Shown piece after piece: positions 8,430 through 16,997 of a stretch of DNA of 63,660 nt. Below the pieces are notes generated by a model. That model saw nothing but the letters and a program-made list of their open reading frames with translations. It was not told where the DNA came from and made no database searches. Each line of letters begins with the position of its first letter. Position 1 is the stretch's first letter. The translations under genes and the position numbers were made by a program. Source of the DNA: Paludibacter sp. (GTDB lineage Bacteria > Bacteroidota > Bacteroidia > Bacteroidales > Paludibacteraceae); assembly GCA_029973975.1 (NCBI GenBank), contig JARKQF010000125.1, positions 1 through 63,660 on the forward strand, written 5' to 3'.

Positions 8430-9317
8430 CTATTTCAGAATAGATTCATATCTTTCCGACTGAGTTGGATTGATATCTGACAAAACTTCAATCATATTCT
8501 TTTTCTCCTGATCGGTTGCCCTTTTGAAGATATTAATCAACTCTTCAGTTTTGGCATCGAGGAAAGATGTGATGGCTACTGCCGAAGGTCTTGCACGATT
8601 CGTTTCTCTCAGAACGGATAGTCCGGCATTAATACGGGCACGGGCATTTACCATGTTGATACTCATTTCATCCAGTCCCAGCCGGTGATATTCATAAAAA
8701 AAATTTCTGTATTTTTTAAATGCTTCATCTGTGAGATTGTTGATCAGAGCATATCGGTTACGGGTGCTTTCAAAGGCACGCCAACCCGGCATATCCAGCG
8801 ATTGTGCATTGTTTACGATGCGTTCTGCAGCCTGAAAATAAGGAGTACCGCCCAGTCGGGAATAAGAATCCATGTCATAACCGATGATGAGGTAGACATA
8901 GTAAGTCAGCACTGCCGTCAGATTCGACGTAATCGAATTTTCATTGAATTCAAGCACTTCGAATTCTTTGTAATTAAATACAAAGGCATTATCCCTGAAA
9001 TTGAATAAAGTAGTATTATAAGATGAATTAAACACCGGCCGTCTCGATTGTATCTGAATTTCTGCTGTAAAAACATCATCTTCTACCTTGGATACAATAA
9101 TATTCATATTACATTCAATCCGCTCATCAGGCGCATAAGACAGTTCAGTCCACTTCCTGTTGTTAATAAAGTCGGATACCGATTTCTCAAGTGTGGCGAA
9201 TACGGATTTATTAGAGCCCTGAATCATATCTGAGTTTATTTTCAGATTACAGTTCAGTTCCTGTGCCGGAATGAAAATTGAGAAAAATATGAAAACTACG
9301 AGCAACAAAAATCTCAT
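8430..9317 (-). CDS. porD: DUF4835 family protein, type IX secretion-associated PorD
   Basis: 295 residues with a Sec signal (MRFLLLVVFIFFSIFIPAQ). The mature protein opens with ELNCNLKINSDMIQGSN, the beginning typical of DUF4835 proteins, and contains the family's ITSNLTAVLTYYVYLIIGYDMDSYSRLGG segment (about 128-156). PorD is associated with assembly of the Bacteroidetes type IX secretion system in Porphyromonas; its molecular role is unclear. The gene also occurs widely in species lacking full type IX systems. Its position between coaBC and recN is the conserved one. Whether this organism runs type IX secretion cannot be judged, since no other por/gld genes are in the window. Confidence 0.85.
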   Translation of the reverse strand: MRFLLLVVFIFFSIFIPAQELNCNLKINSDMIQGSNKSVFATLEKSVSDFINNRKWTELSYAPDERIECNMNIIVSKVEDDVFTAEIQIQSRRPVFNSSYNTTLFNFRDNAFVFNYKEFEVLEFNENSITSNLTAVLTYYVYLIIGYDMDSYSRLGGTPYFQAAERIVNNAQSLDMPGWRAFESTRNRYALINNLTDEAFKKYRNFFYEYHRLGLDEMSINMVNARARINAGLSVLRETNRARPSAVAITSFLDAKTEELINIFKRATDQEKKNMIEVLSDINPTQSERYESILK

Positions 9318-9375
9318 ACTAAATCGTTCTACACAAACACATTATATCAATTTAATCTTCAGATCAATAATAATT

Positions 9376-9433
9376 AACCACATTAGTCACATTAGTAAAA
9401 ATCAAATCTATAATTATGTGACCAATAATGTTG
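9376..9433. repeat. Decayed copy of the CACATTAG hairpin repeat
   Basis: AACCACATTAGTCACATTAG at 9376-9395 is identical to the first 20 bases of the 31-bp arm at 24739. A degenerate inverted arm (AATTATGTGACCAATAATGTTG, 9412-9433) follows after 16 bases. It lies between the porD start and the coaBC stop. Confidence 0.6.
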
Positions 9434-9452
9434 AAAATAAACATTTTGTATG

Positions 9453-10649
9453 TCAAAATATCAGTGTATTAATCTCTTTTACGATATCATCCGCCACGTC
9501 CAGTTTACTTTTCAGCTCAAACTCTTTTTTCAACCCCGACCGATGTAAAATTGTCACTTTATTCGTATCGAAACCAAAACCAGAATTGGGATCGCGCAAT
9601 GAATTCAGCACGATAAAATCAAAATTCTTACGTTCCATTTTGCTGATGGCATTGGTTTCTTCATCGTTTGTTTCCAACGCGAAACCTACAACAAACTGTT
9701 CGTGTCGTTTAATTTTTCCTATTTCTGCCGCAATATCAACCGATGGTTTCAATTCAATAACGAGGTTTTCTTTTCCACGTTTCATTTTAGTTTCCAATGG
9801 CGAAACCGGCGTGAAGTCTGCTACTGCAGCACAAAGTATTGCTCCATCAACCTGTTCAAACCGGCTCATCACCACTTTATGCATTTCTTGCGCCGATTCG
9901 ACATTGATTCTCTCGATATTTTTATAGGGTGTACTCAGACTAACAGGTCCACAAACCAGCGTGACTTCCGCACCGCGTCTGGCACAATTCTCAGCCAGTG
10001 CAAACCCCATTTTTCCAGAAGAATAATTTCCAATAAAACGTACCGGATCTATCTTTTCGTATGTGGGTCCGGCTGTAATCAGAACTTTTTTGCCCTGCAT
10101 ATCTTTCGGATAGAAAAAATCATTCAGTTGACGTATAATATTTTCGGGTTCCTCCATTCTCCCCTTCCCTTCCAATCCACTCGCCAGCTCTCCGACTGTA
10201 GGTTCAATCACATAGTTGCCAAACGATTTCAGCGTGCTGAGGTTTTGTTTGGTAGTCGGGTGTGCAAACATATCCAGATCCATGGCAGGTGCGATAAACA
10301 CCGGGCACCTTGCCGACAGGTAGGTTGTTAAAAGCAGATTGTCGGCTATTCCTGTAGCCATTTTAGCCAGGGTATTTGCAGTTGCCGGCGCAATCAACAG
10401 AGCATCCGCCCAGGTACCCAGATCAACATGACTATTCCAGCTTCCATTTTCAGGGTCGAAAAAATCAACCAATATCGGATTTTTTGATAGTGTTGCCATA
10501 GTAAGCGGCGAAATAAACTCTTTTGCGAGTGGTGTCATGACTACCTTTACTTCTGCTCCTCTTTGTACTAATAAACGAATAATCTGTGCTGATTTATAGG
10601 CAGCAATGCCTCCTGTAACACCTAATATGATTTTTTTTCCGCTTAGCAT
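9453..10649 (-). CDS. coaBC: Bifunctional phosphopantothenoylcysteine decarboxylase / phosphopantothenate-cysteine ligase
   Basis: 398 residues from the ATG at 10649. The longer open frame upstream (to 10748) has no family similarity and crosses a terminator, so it is rejected. The protein makes 4'-phosphopantetheine from phosphopantothenate and cysteine in coenzyme A synthesis. The N-terminal FMN-binding CoaC domain (1 to about 180) shows GVTGGIAAYKS, the active-site histidine context SWNSHVDLG, PATANTLAKMATGIADNLL and APAMDLDMF. The CoaB domain begins with KVLITAGPTYEKIDPVRFIGN and NYSSGKMG (about 190-220). The gene is in the usual Bacteroidetes place between rpoZ and porD. Another CoA gene, coaE, lies at 49 kb. 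Confidence 0.95.
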   Translation of the reverse strand: MLSGKKIILGVTGGIAAYKSAQIIRLLVQRGAEVKVVMTPLAKEFISPLTMATLSKNPILVDFFDPENGSWNSHVDLGTWADALLIAPATANTLAKMATGIADNLLLTTYLSARCPVFIAPAMDLDMFAHPTTKQNLSTLKSFGNYVIEPTVGELASGLEGKGRMEEPENIIRQLNDFFYPKDMQGKKVLITAGPTYEKIDPVRFIGNYSSGKMGFALAENCARRGAEVTLVCGPVSLSTPYKNIERINVESAQEMHKVVMSRFEQVDGAILCAAVADFTPVSPLETKMKRGKENLVIELKPSVDIAAEIGKIKRHEQFVVGFALETNDEETNAISKMERKNFDFIVLNSLRDPNSGFGFDTNKVTILHRSGLKKEFELKSKLDVADDIVKEINTLIF

Positions 10650-10684
10650 AATTGTTTTATTTGTGTTAATCTTTTCACGCTCCA

Positions 10685-10692
10685 CAAAAATA
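10685..10692 (-). promoter_or_regulatory. Putative -7 element for coaBC
   Basis: Minus-strand TATTTTTG, 36 bases before the coaBC start and just downstream of the rpoZ terminator. It suggests that coaBC has its own promoter. Confidence 0.5.
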
Positions 10693-10727
10693 CAAAAAGA
10701 AATCAGATTAAAATCTGAAAAAAAACA

Positions 10728-10771
10728 AAAGTCACAAAGAATGTTCAAAACAGAACATGCCTTGTGACTTT
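10728..10771 (-). terminator. Rho-independent terminator after rpoZ
   Basis: AAAGTCACAA (10728-10737) and TTGTGACTTT (10762-10771) form a perfect 10-bp stem. An inner ATGTTC/GAACAT stem caps it. Reading the minus strand, the stem is followed by a T-rich run (complement of 10720-10727). It separates bamD-rpoZ from coaBC. Confidence 0.75.
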
Positions 10772-10790
10772 CAAATCGTTCGAAGATAAA

Positions 10791-11120
10791 TTATTTCAGC
10801 TTATCCTTCAATGGATTTCTGTAATATACTTTTCCTTCAATAAACTCTTGAGTTGCCAACAATACCGGTTTCGGTAGTTTTTCAAAATAGCGTGAAATCT
10901 CAATTTGTTCACGGTTTTCAAACACTTCTTCTATGTTTTCTGAGGAGTTGCCGAAGTCCTGTAATTTTTTATCAATCTCAGATTTAATTTCTGCACTGAT
11001 TTGATTTGCTCTTTTGGCTATAACCATCACAGTTTCATACACATTACCTATTTCCTCGCTCAGAGCATTCATATCGCGGGAAACCGTTGTTGTAGGAGCA
11101 TTTACTTTTTTGAAATCCAT
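10791..11120 (-). CDS. rpoZ: RNA polymerase omega subunit (Bacteroidetes RpoZ/Rpb6-like)
   Basis: 109 residues, cytoplasmic, no signal peptide. The central region YETVMVIAKRANQISAEIK (about 29-47) is the Rpb6/omega motif in which the conserved small helix contacts the beta-prime C-terminal tail. The C-terminus KPVLLATQEFIEGKVYYRNP is typical of Bacteroidetes omega. The gene begins 11 bp after bamD and ends before a clear terminator, so bamD-rpoZ is one operon. Database labels vary (DUF/RpoZ family), but the synteny with bamD and coaBC supports the call. Confidence 0.88.
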   Translation of the reverse strand: MDFKKVNAPTTTVSRDMNALSEEIGNVYETVMVIAKRANQISAEIKSEIDKKLQDFGNSSENIEEVFENREQIEISRYFEKLPKPVLLATQEFIEGKVYYRNPLKDKLK

Positions 11121-11131
11121 ATAGTTGTTTT

Positions 11132-11932
11132 TTAATCTTTTACTATTTTTTTTGCATCAGCATAAATTCGTTCTGCTTCTCTTTTGTATTTACCGGTAGG
11201 AAATTCATTGATATAATTGTAATATTCATCAATGGTGTCCCTGTAACGCTCAATTTTCTTTTCTTCCACACTTTGAACAGCCTGTTCGTACTTCGACTGA
11301 AGAATAATGTATGACAATTCTTCTCTGTTCGAATTGGCAGGATAATTTTTCAGGGCGTTCTGTGCCACAATAATAGCCGAAATATAATTATTACCCAGGT
11401 AATTACCCAAATTATAATACAGTCTGGCGCTTAATAGCTCTTTATAAGCCAACTTACTTTTCAGTTCATCCAGCAACTTATTTACTTCGGGAACCCTTTC
11501 ACTGTCCGGATGGATATCGAGGAATTCCTGAAAAGCATTGATTGCATCACGGGTAGCCGTTTGATCGAGTCTGGCATCCGGAGAATCCAGATAATAACAA
11601 TATCCAATCATAAAACGGGCTTCGGTAATATAGGTGCCCTTCGGATAAGTTTTCACGTAAGTTTTGTAATATTCACTTGCGGTGAAATAATCCTTCTGCC
11701 CCATATATGATTTGGCCAGATAGTTTAACACCTGTTCTGAACGTTCGGTTCCCCTAAAGTACCTGGAAACCTCATCAAACAAAGTAGAAGCACGCATGAA
11801 ATCATTTTTTTCAAAATATTCCACAGCTTTGCTATACTTCAATTCAGGATCGGTACTTTTCAGTATGTTCTGATATTCACTGCATGAAATTGCGGCAAAT
11901 ACAACAACTATGATGGCTAAGTATTTCTTCAT
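11132..11932 (-). CDS. bamD: Outer membrane assembly lipoprotein BamD
   Basis: 266 residues from ATG 11932 (MKKYLAIIVVVFAAISCSEYQ), with lipobox AISC and lipidated Cys17. An upstream TTG would only add six residues before the signal peptide. The mature part consists of TPR-like helices: a repeat around AVEYFEKNDFMRASTLFDEVSRYFRGT (about 38-65), FTASEYYKTYVKTYP (about 85-100) and the last near YRDTIDEYYNYINEFPTGKYKREAERIY. BamD is the essential periplasmic partner of BamA in beta-barrel insertion. The promoter-like TACTTTTG lies 16 bases upstream of the ATG. Confidence 0.93.
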   Translation of the reverse strand: MKKYLAIIVVVFAAISCSEYQNILKSTDPELKYSKAVEYFEKNDFMRASTLFDEVSRYFRGTERSEQVLNYLAKSYMGQKDYFTASEYYKTYVKTYPKGTYITEARFMIGYCYYLDSPDARLDQTATRDAINAFQEFLDIHPDSERVPEVNKLLDELKSKLAYKELLSARLYYNLGNYLGNNYISAIIVAQNALKNYPANSNREELSYIILQSKYEQAVQSVEEKKIERYRDTIDEYYNYINEFPTGKYKREAERIYADAKKIVKD

Positions 11933-11947
11933 AAGAAAATTGGACTG

Positions 11948-11955
11948 CAAAAGTA
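11948..11955 (-). promoter_or_regulatory. Putative -7 element for bamD-rpoZ
   Basis: Minus-strand TACTTTTG, 16 bases before the bamD ATG, implying a very short leader. Confidence 0.5.
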
Positions 11956-11989
11956 AGTAATTTAAATGTAATAATAAAATTTTTTCACA

Positions 11990-13006
11990 TTATTCATTGA
12001 AGTATTTCTCAAAGCCTTCAGAATAGCTAACCTGATAGTTTCCTGCTTCATCCGCATAAATCAGATAACATTCGATATCGGGAATACGGCGACACACGGC
12101 CAGGCTACTATCGACACCCAGCACCATGAAAGCTGTTGCAAAAGCATCTGCACGCATGGATGAGGCAGCTATAACGGTGGCACTTAATAAATTGTGGTTA
12201 ACAGGATAACCAGTTACCGGATTGATGGTATGGGCATATTTTTTCCCATCTTTATAATAAAACTGGCGATAATTGCCTGAAGTAGCCATTCCACAATCGG
12301 TTATACCCAGCACGATTTGTAATTCTCTTTGTTCTTCGAAAATCTCTTCGGTCGGCTTATCAATTCCGATTTGCCATTTTTTACCCTTGGGATTTAATCC
12401 TTTACAGGCAATTTCTCCTCCAATCTCGACCATGTAATTCTCACAACCATAAGACTCCAGGAGTTTTCCGATTACATCTGATGATTGTCCCTTGGCAATG
12501 GCGCTTGCGTCCAACATGATACGCTTGTCTGATTTAATAAGCCGGTTGTTTTCAAGGCTGATTTTCTGGTAACCGATATAGGGTAAAATAGATTTTACAT
12601 CCGGCAGTTCTTTTCTTTCCTGATCTCCGAAGCCAAAGCCCCAGGCATTTACCAGCGGAGCTACTGTGATGTCAAATGCACCACCTGTATGTTCGGAAAT
12701 CTGACGGGCTTCCCGGTACATGGTTATAAAATAATCATCTACAGTTACGCTGTCATCATTATTGTTGATTCTGGAGATAATTGAATTAGGATTGAAAGTT
12801 GACAGTGAAAGTTCGAATTCACGCATTTTCGCTTCAATTTCAGGTTGTAAGTCTTTTCCTTCGGGATGTAAATAGGTAGCATGGTAAAATGTCCCGTGGA
12901 TTTTCCCGCTGTTTTTCGTATAATCCTTGTTTTTGGAGGCAGGCTGCTGACAAGACAGTAGTACAATAGTCAACAAAACCGGAAAGAAGAATCTGTTTTT
13001 CATCAT
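11990..13006 (-). CDS. apbE: FAD:protein FMN transferase ApbE (lipoprotein)
   Basis: 338 residues. The signal peptide ends in VLLSC (Cys19), predicting a lipoprotein on the periplasmic side. The enzyme links FMN covalently to threonine in target flavoproteins such as NqrB/NqrC and RnfG. Visible motifs are DASAIAKGQSSD (FAD contact), MVEIGGEI, and HTINPVTGYPVNHNLLSATVIA followed by ADAFATAFMVLG with the Mg-binding Asp. ATG 13006 shares one base with the pyrC stop (TGATG), indicating translational coupling. A second ATG lies directly after it. Its targets are not in the window. Confidence 0.93.
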   Translation of the reverse strand: MMKNRFFFPVLLTIVLLSCQQPASKNKDYTKNSGKIHGTFYHATYLHPEGKDLQPEIEAKMREFELSLSTFNPNSIISRINNNDDSVTVDDYFITMYREARQISEHTGGAFDITVAPLVNAWGFGFGDQERKELPDVKSILPYIGYQKISLENNRLIKSDKRIMLDASAIAKGQSSDVIGKLLESYGCENYMVEIGGEIACKGLNPKGKKWQIGIDKPTEEIFEEQRELQIVLGITDCGMATSGNYRQFYYKDGKKYAHTINPVTGYPVNHNLLSATVIAASSMRADAFATAFMVLGVDSSLAVCRRIPDIECYLIYADEAGNYQVSYSEGFEKYFNE

Positions 13007-14349
13007 CAGTATTTATTAAACATAAGTCTTTTACCCCGAACAGTTGTATTCACCTTACCTTCATTATAAGCTAACAAGCCATTCACCCAGGTTTTTTCCA
13101 CGACATGATTAAGAGTCGTGCCTTCAAATGGCGACCAACCACATTTCGACAAAACAATATCAGCGGTAACCTGCATTGATTTAGCGGGGTTTATCAAGAC
13201 CAAGTCTGCATAAAAACCCGGCTGAATATATCCTCGTTTTTGTATTCTGAATAAATCGGCAGGCGCATGACACATTTTGGTAACTACCTGTTCAACTGTA
13301 AAATGCCCTTTAGCCGCCAGTTCCAGCATGGCGGGCAGTGAGAACTGAACCAATGGTCCTCCGGAAGCTGCTTTCAGACAATTACCCTCCTTTTCTCTCA
13401 ACAAATGAGGTGCGTGGTCGGTAGCCACCACGTCAATCAAATCCTGATTCAGCGCTTCGATAAGCTTAAATCTGTCGTTTTCACTTTTGACAGCAGGATT
13501 CCATTTGATTCGGTTTCCATACTGCTCATAATCCTGATCTGAGAACCACAGGTGATGCACACACACTTCAGCCGTAATTTTCTTCTCTTTCAGCGGCAAT
13601 TTATTACTGAACAAAGCCATTTCGCGTGCAGTAGATAAATGTAGCACATGCAATCGGGCATTATATTTAGTGGCCAGTTCTACTGCAAATGACGAAGATT
13701 TATAACAAGCTTCTGCATCCCGTATCAGCGGATGAAAACGAATCGGCAAATCATCACCGTACTGCGCTTTAAATCTGGCTTTATTTGCTTGTATAGTCGC
13801 TTCGTCTTCACAATGGGTAGCTATCAACATCGGGATTTCAGCAAAAATACGACTCAGAGTCTCTCGGTTATCCACCAACATATTGCCTGTAGATGAACCC
13901 ATAAACACCTTTACCCCACATACCTCAGCAGGGTTGACCTTCCTGAGTTCCTCAATATTGTCATTAGTGGCACCCATGTAAAAGGAATAATTAGCCACCG
14001 ATTTCTCAGCACCAATCCGGTATTTATCTTCTAGTGTATCAATGGTGGTTGTCAGCGGCATGGTATTGGGCATATCCATGAAAGAAGTCACCCCACCGGC
14101 AACTGCTGCCATCGATTCTGTTGCAATATCGGCTTTATGAGTCAATCCCGGTTCCCGGAAATGAACCTGGTCATCTATAACACCCGGAATTAGCCACAGT
14201 CCGGTTGCATCTATCACCTCATTAATATATATATTCTCAGGGACAGCGCCTTCCTGAAAAACAGCGCTTATTATTTCTCCGTCAAGCAAGACAGAACCTG
14301 TGAAACATTTCCCATCATTGAAGATGGTTGCATTTTTGATTAATAACAC
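13006..14349 (-). CDS. pyrC: Dihydroorotase, class I type
   Basis: 447 residues of the amidohydrolase superfamily, catalysing cyclisation of carbamoyl-aspartate to dihydroorotate in pyrimidine synthesis. The N-terminal metal motif reads [10 protein letters not shown] (about 59-68), where the first histidine of the usual HxH is glutamine. Further motifs are FMDMPNT (about 92-98), [27 protein letters not shown] and the catalytic ATDHAPH. The QxH form is, as I recall, common in Bacteroidetes dihydroorotases, so I treat it as a lineage feature rather than a defect. The gene is coupled to apbE downstream. Confidence 0.92.
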   Translation of the reverse strand: MLLIKNATIFNDGKCFTGSVLLDGEIISAVFQEGAVPENIYINEVIDATGLWLIPGVIDDQVHFREPGLTHKADIATESMAAVAGGVTSFMDMPNTMPLTTTIDTLEDKYRIGAEKSVANYSFYMGATNDNIEELRKVNPAEVCGVKVFMGSSTGNMLVDNRETLSRIFAEIPMLIATHCEDEATIQANKARFKAQYGDDLPIRFHPLIRDAEACYKSSSFAVELATKYNARLHVLHLSTAREMALFSNKLPLKEKKITAEVCVHHLWFSDQDYEQYGNRIKWNPAVKSENDRFKLIEALNQDLIDVVATDHAPHLLREKEGNCLKAASGGPLVQFSLPAMLELAAKGHFTVEQVVTKMCHAPADLFRIQKRGYIQPGFYADLVLINPAKSMQVTADIVLSKCGWSPFEGTTLNHVVEKTWVNGLLAYNEGKVNTTVRGKRLMFNKY

Positions 14350-14387
14350 GGTTTGTTATTTACAATTTTGACATTTATAATTTACAA

Positions 14388-14450
14388 TTTTGACTGGTTG
14401 TTTTAGGGCGCATTTAATTCGCCCTCCGTTCTCCGTTTTCCGCTATTCAT
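14388..14450. repeat. Intergenic repeat, copy 1 (flanks the glycosyltransferase gene)
   Basis: The 22 bases at 14388-14409 match 15258-15279 in 20 positions, and TTTTCCGCTATT (14436-14447) recurs at 15307. Between them AGGGCG and CGCCCT can form a hairpin. It is preceded by TTTACAATTTTGAC words found also at other intergenic sites. Confidence 0.6.
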
Positions 14451-14478
14451 TATTGGGTGCAAGTGTTACGCCCCTACA

Positions 14479-15219
14479 TTACACATTACGTTTGGGGTAT
14501 TTCCTCATCCAGCTTTCCAATTTTAACTGAACCACACCCAGAAATGCTTCGCCGAAAATGCCACCACTCATTTTAGAGGTACCCAGTTCTCTGTTTATAA
14601 AAATGATGGGCACTTCCACCAGTTTAAATCCACATTTATACGCTGTGAATTTCATTTCGATCTGAAAAGCATATCCTTTAAAACGAATCTTATCCAGTTC
14701 GATGGTTTCCAGCACTTCTCTTTTATAACATTTGAATCCGGCAGTTGTATCCGCTATTTTCATACCCAGGATAAAACGCACGTACTTGGAGGCGAAGTAC
14801 GACATGAGCACCCTGCCAATCGGCCAGTTAACAACGTTGACACCACTCACGTAGCGCGAACCGATAGCCACATCAGCGCCATCCTGGCTACAGGCTTTAT
14901 ACAATTTTACCAAGTCATTCGGATTGTGTGAAAAATCGGCATCCATCTCGAAAACGTAGTCATATTTTCGTTCCAGTGCCCATTTGAACCCGGCAATATA
15001 AGCTGTTCCAAGTCCGAGCTTTCCTTTCCTTTCGAGGATATGCAGTGTGTCCGGGAATTCTTTTTGTAACTGTTTTACAATGTTGGCAGTACCATCCGGA
15101 GAACCGTCATCGATAATCAGCAGTTCAAATACAACTTCCTGAGCAAACACAGCCCGGATAATATTTTCAATATTCTCCTTCTCGTTGTAAGTAGGGATAA
15201 TGACAAGATTTGGGGACAT
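14479..15219 (-). CDS. Polyprenol-phosphate mannosyl/glycosyltransferase, Dpm1-like GT2
   Basis: 246 residues. A GT-A fold family 2 enzyme with the opening NLVIIPTYNEKENIENIIRAV, nucleotide-binding LLIIDDGSPDGT (about 33-44) and the metal-binding FEMDADFSHNP (about 91-101). GSRYVSG and GFKCYKREVLE are typical of dolichol-phosphate mannose synthases. It transfers a sugar from an NDP-sugar to polyprenyl phosphate at the cytoplasmic membrane face, supplying lipid-linked sugar for envelope glycans. There is no C-terminal GtrA-like membrane domain, so it is the short soluble form. It stands alone between two copies of an intergenic repeat, and both neighbours are on the same strand but separated by more than 110 bp. 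Confidence 0.88.
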   Translation of the reverse strand: MSPNLVIIPTYNEKENIENIIRAVFAQEVVFELLIIDDGSPDGTANIVKQLQKEFPDTLHILERKGKLGLGTAYIAGFKWALERKYDYVFEMDADFSHNPNDLVKLYKACSQDGADVAIGSRYVSGVNVVNWPIGRVLMSYFASKYVRFILGMKIADTTAGFKCYKREVLETIELDKIRFKGYAFQIEMKFTAYKCGFKLVEVPIIFINRELGTSKMSGGIFGEAFLGVVQLKLESWMRKYPKRNV

Positions 15220-15257
15220 AAGTGTATATTTACGATTTACTTATTTACGATTTACTA

Positions 15258-15328
15258 TTTTGTCTGGTAGTTTTAGGGCATAAGCATTGCGCCCCTATGT
15301 TTCCCATTTTCCGCTATACGCTATTCAC
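15258..15328. repeat. Intergenic repeat, copy 2 (flanks the glycosyltransferase gene)
   Basis: Second copy of the element at 14388. It holds TAGGGC and GCCCCTA as hairpin arms around AAGCATTGC, then TTTTCCGCTAT. It lies between the start of the glycosyltransferase gene and the stop of the walJ-like gene. Confidence 0.6.
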
Positions 15329-15338
15329 TAAAAAACTA

Positions 15339-16145
15339 TCAATCAAACACAAACAACTCTGTCGGAGCAAATCTTTCCAGGGTAATCAATTTCAAATCTT
15401 TTCCAACCCGGATGTTTTTCTTCTCCAAATAGCTTTTCACTGTAGTAAACGCAACATCCGGATGATTATTTTCCTTACTCAAATGACAAAGAAAAACAGC
15501 TTCCAAATGCTCCTGATAGTTTTCCGCCAGAAATTCTCCTGTTTGATTATTGCTCAGGTGACCGGTATTGGATCTGATTCTTCGTTTTAAATCGGCAGGA
15601 TAAGGTCCTGTAGAAAGCATACTTTCATCGTAATTAGCTTCAAAAACCATGTAATTTGCCTTTCTCAGGTGATGAGACGCTTCTTCGCAAACATAGCCCT
15701 GATCGGTAGCAAATGTAAACCTTTTACCATGGTACTCAACCGTGTAACCTACACTGTCCGTGGCATCATGAGATACCTGAAAAGCCGTAATATTAAAACC
15801 AGCTATTTCGATGGTTTTATTTTTTTCGATAAACCTTCTACTCCCGTTCAATTTCTCAGTTACACAATAACTATTATTGATGCCTTCGTGAATTTCTCGG
15901 GTGGCATAAACCGGTACATGATGGATTTCGCCCAGCGAGCCTACCGCACGGATATGGTCGGCATGATCATGTGTTACAAACACACCCCAAATATGTTGAA
16001 AGTCGAGTCCCAGTGCTCTGAGATTTTTCCTGATTGTCCTCACCCCTATTCCTGCATCAATCAAAATTCCGCAAGAAGCATTTCCGATAAAATAGCAATT
16101 TCCACTGCTGCCGCTTGCAAAACTCTGAAAACGCAATCTATCCAT
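15339..16145 (-). CDS. MBL-fold hydrolase, WalJ/YycJ-like
   Basis: 268 residues from ATG 16145 (MDRLRFQSFASGSSGNCYFI); the longer frame adds 11 residues outside the family. The fold begins with the SFASGSSGNCY signature of the YycJ/WalJ branch, and the metal-binding motif is VTHDHADHIRAVG (about 61-73). Later ligands are in QVSHDATDSVGY and in FLCHLSKENNHPD. YycJ relatives are predicted Zn/Mn hydrolases, some with nuclease activity, linked to cell-wall coordination in Firmicutes. In Bacteroidetes the substrate is unknown. It is divergent from tsaB, and each gene has its own promoter. Confidence 0.88.
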   Translation of the reverse strand: MDRLRFQSFASGSSGNCYFIGNASCGILIDAGIGVRTIRKNLRALGLDFQHIWGVFVTHDHADHIRAVGSLGEIHHVPVYATREIHEGINNSYCVTEKLNGSRRFIEKNKTIEIAGFNITAFQVSHDATDSVGYTVEYHGKRFTFATDQGYVCEEASHHLRKANYMVFEANYDESMLSTGPYPADLKRRIRSNTGHLSNNQTGEFLAENYQEHLEAVFLCHLSKENNHPDVAFTTVKSYLEKKNIRVGKDLKLITLERFAPTELFVFD

Positions 16146-16175
16146 AAAATTCTGTTTAAACTTTATTAATTCTTG

Positions 16176-16183
16176 CAAAGGTA
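16176..16183 (-). promoter_or_regulatory. Putative -7 element for the walJ-like gene
   Basis: Minus-strand TACCTTTG, 31 bases before the chosen ATG at 16145. It lies at the upstream edge of the longer open frame, which supports the shorter start. Confidence 0.55.
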
Positions 16184-16205
16184 GAATTAATAAACTAAAT
16201 TATTG

Positions 16206-16213
16206 TAATTTTG
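16206..16213 (+). promoter_or_regulatory. Putative -7 element for tsaB
   Basis: TAATTTTG, 35 bases before the tsaB ATG. Confidence 0.55.
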
Positions 16214-16248
16214 CGTGACTTAATTACAAAAAATATCTTAATATACTG

Positions 16249-16962
16249 ATGGTAATCCTGCATATTGAAACTTCTACCCATGTTTGTTCAGTCGTTTTGA
16301 GCGAACAGGAAAAATTTATCTTTCAACAGTCGAATTACGATGGCATGAATCACGCTGCATTGCTGAGTTTGTTTATTCAGGATGCACTGGATTTATTAAA
16401 GGAATCCGGCAAGAAATTAGATGCAGTTGCAGTGAGTAGCGGTCCGGGCTCATACACTGGCTTACGTATCGGTGTTTCTACAGCAAAAGGTTTGTGCTAC
16501 GGACTCAACATTCCGCTCATCAGTGTCAGTACATTGGAAATCATGACCATCGCAGCTCAAAAAACACTCGCAGCAGATAAGCATGGTTTATTTGTCCCGA
16601 TGATTGATGCCCGCAGAATGGAAGTATATGATGCCCTCTTTGATAATAACCGGAGAATTGTCAGAGACACAGCGGCCAGCATTATCAATGAGCAATCATA
16701 TACCACATGGTTAGAAAACAGTCAACTTTATTTCTTCGGTAGCGGAGCAGCTAAATGCAAGTATGTTATCAATTCACCCCATGCAATTTTCATTGACGAC
16801 ATACATCCATTGGCTGAAAATATGATAGAACCAGCCCTGAAAAAGTTTCAGCAACAGCAATTCGAAGATGTGGCGTATTTTGAGCCGTTTTACTTAAAGG
16901 AGTTTCAGTCTAGTTATAAACCACAAAAGGAAGATCAAGGAAACACAAAAGCAATCATTTAA
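16249..16962 (+). CDS. tsaB: tRNA t6A threonylcarbamoyladenosine biosynthesis protein TsaB
   Basis: 237 residues, an ASKHA-fold protein paralogous to TsaD. It forms the TsaB-TsaD-TsaE complex that makes t6A at position 37 of ANN-decoding tRNAs. Visible family motifs are the N-terminal LHIETSTHVCSVVL, the strongly conserved SSGPGSYTGLRIGVSTAKGLCYG (about 64-86), and FVPMIDARRMEVY (about 120-132). The length is typical. It is monocistronic between divergent and convergent neighbours. tsaD and tsaE are not in the window. Confidence 0.95.
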   Translation: MVILHIETSTHVCSVVLSEQEKFIFQQSNYDGMNHAALLSLFIQDALDLLKESGKKLDAVAVSSGPGSYTGLRIGVSTAKGLCYGLNIPLISVSTLEIMTIAAQKTLAADKHGLFVPMIDARRMEVYDALFDNNRRIVRDTAASIINEQSYTTWLENSQLYFFGSGAAKCKYVINSPHAIFIDDIHPLAENMIEPALKKFQQQQFEDVAYFEPFYLKEFQSSYKPQKEDQGNTKAII

Positions 16963-16997
16963 GAGTTTAAGAGTCTAAGGTCATAACTAACCACTAA

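Noticed and set aside
10650-10748. N-terminal extension of CoaBC
   Set aside because: The extra 33 residues cross the promoter and the rpoZ terminator and do not resemble the family.
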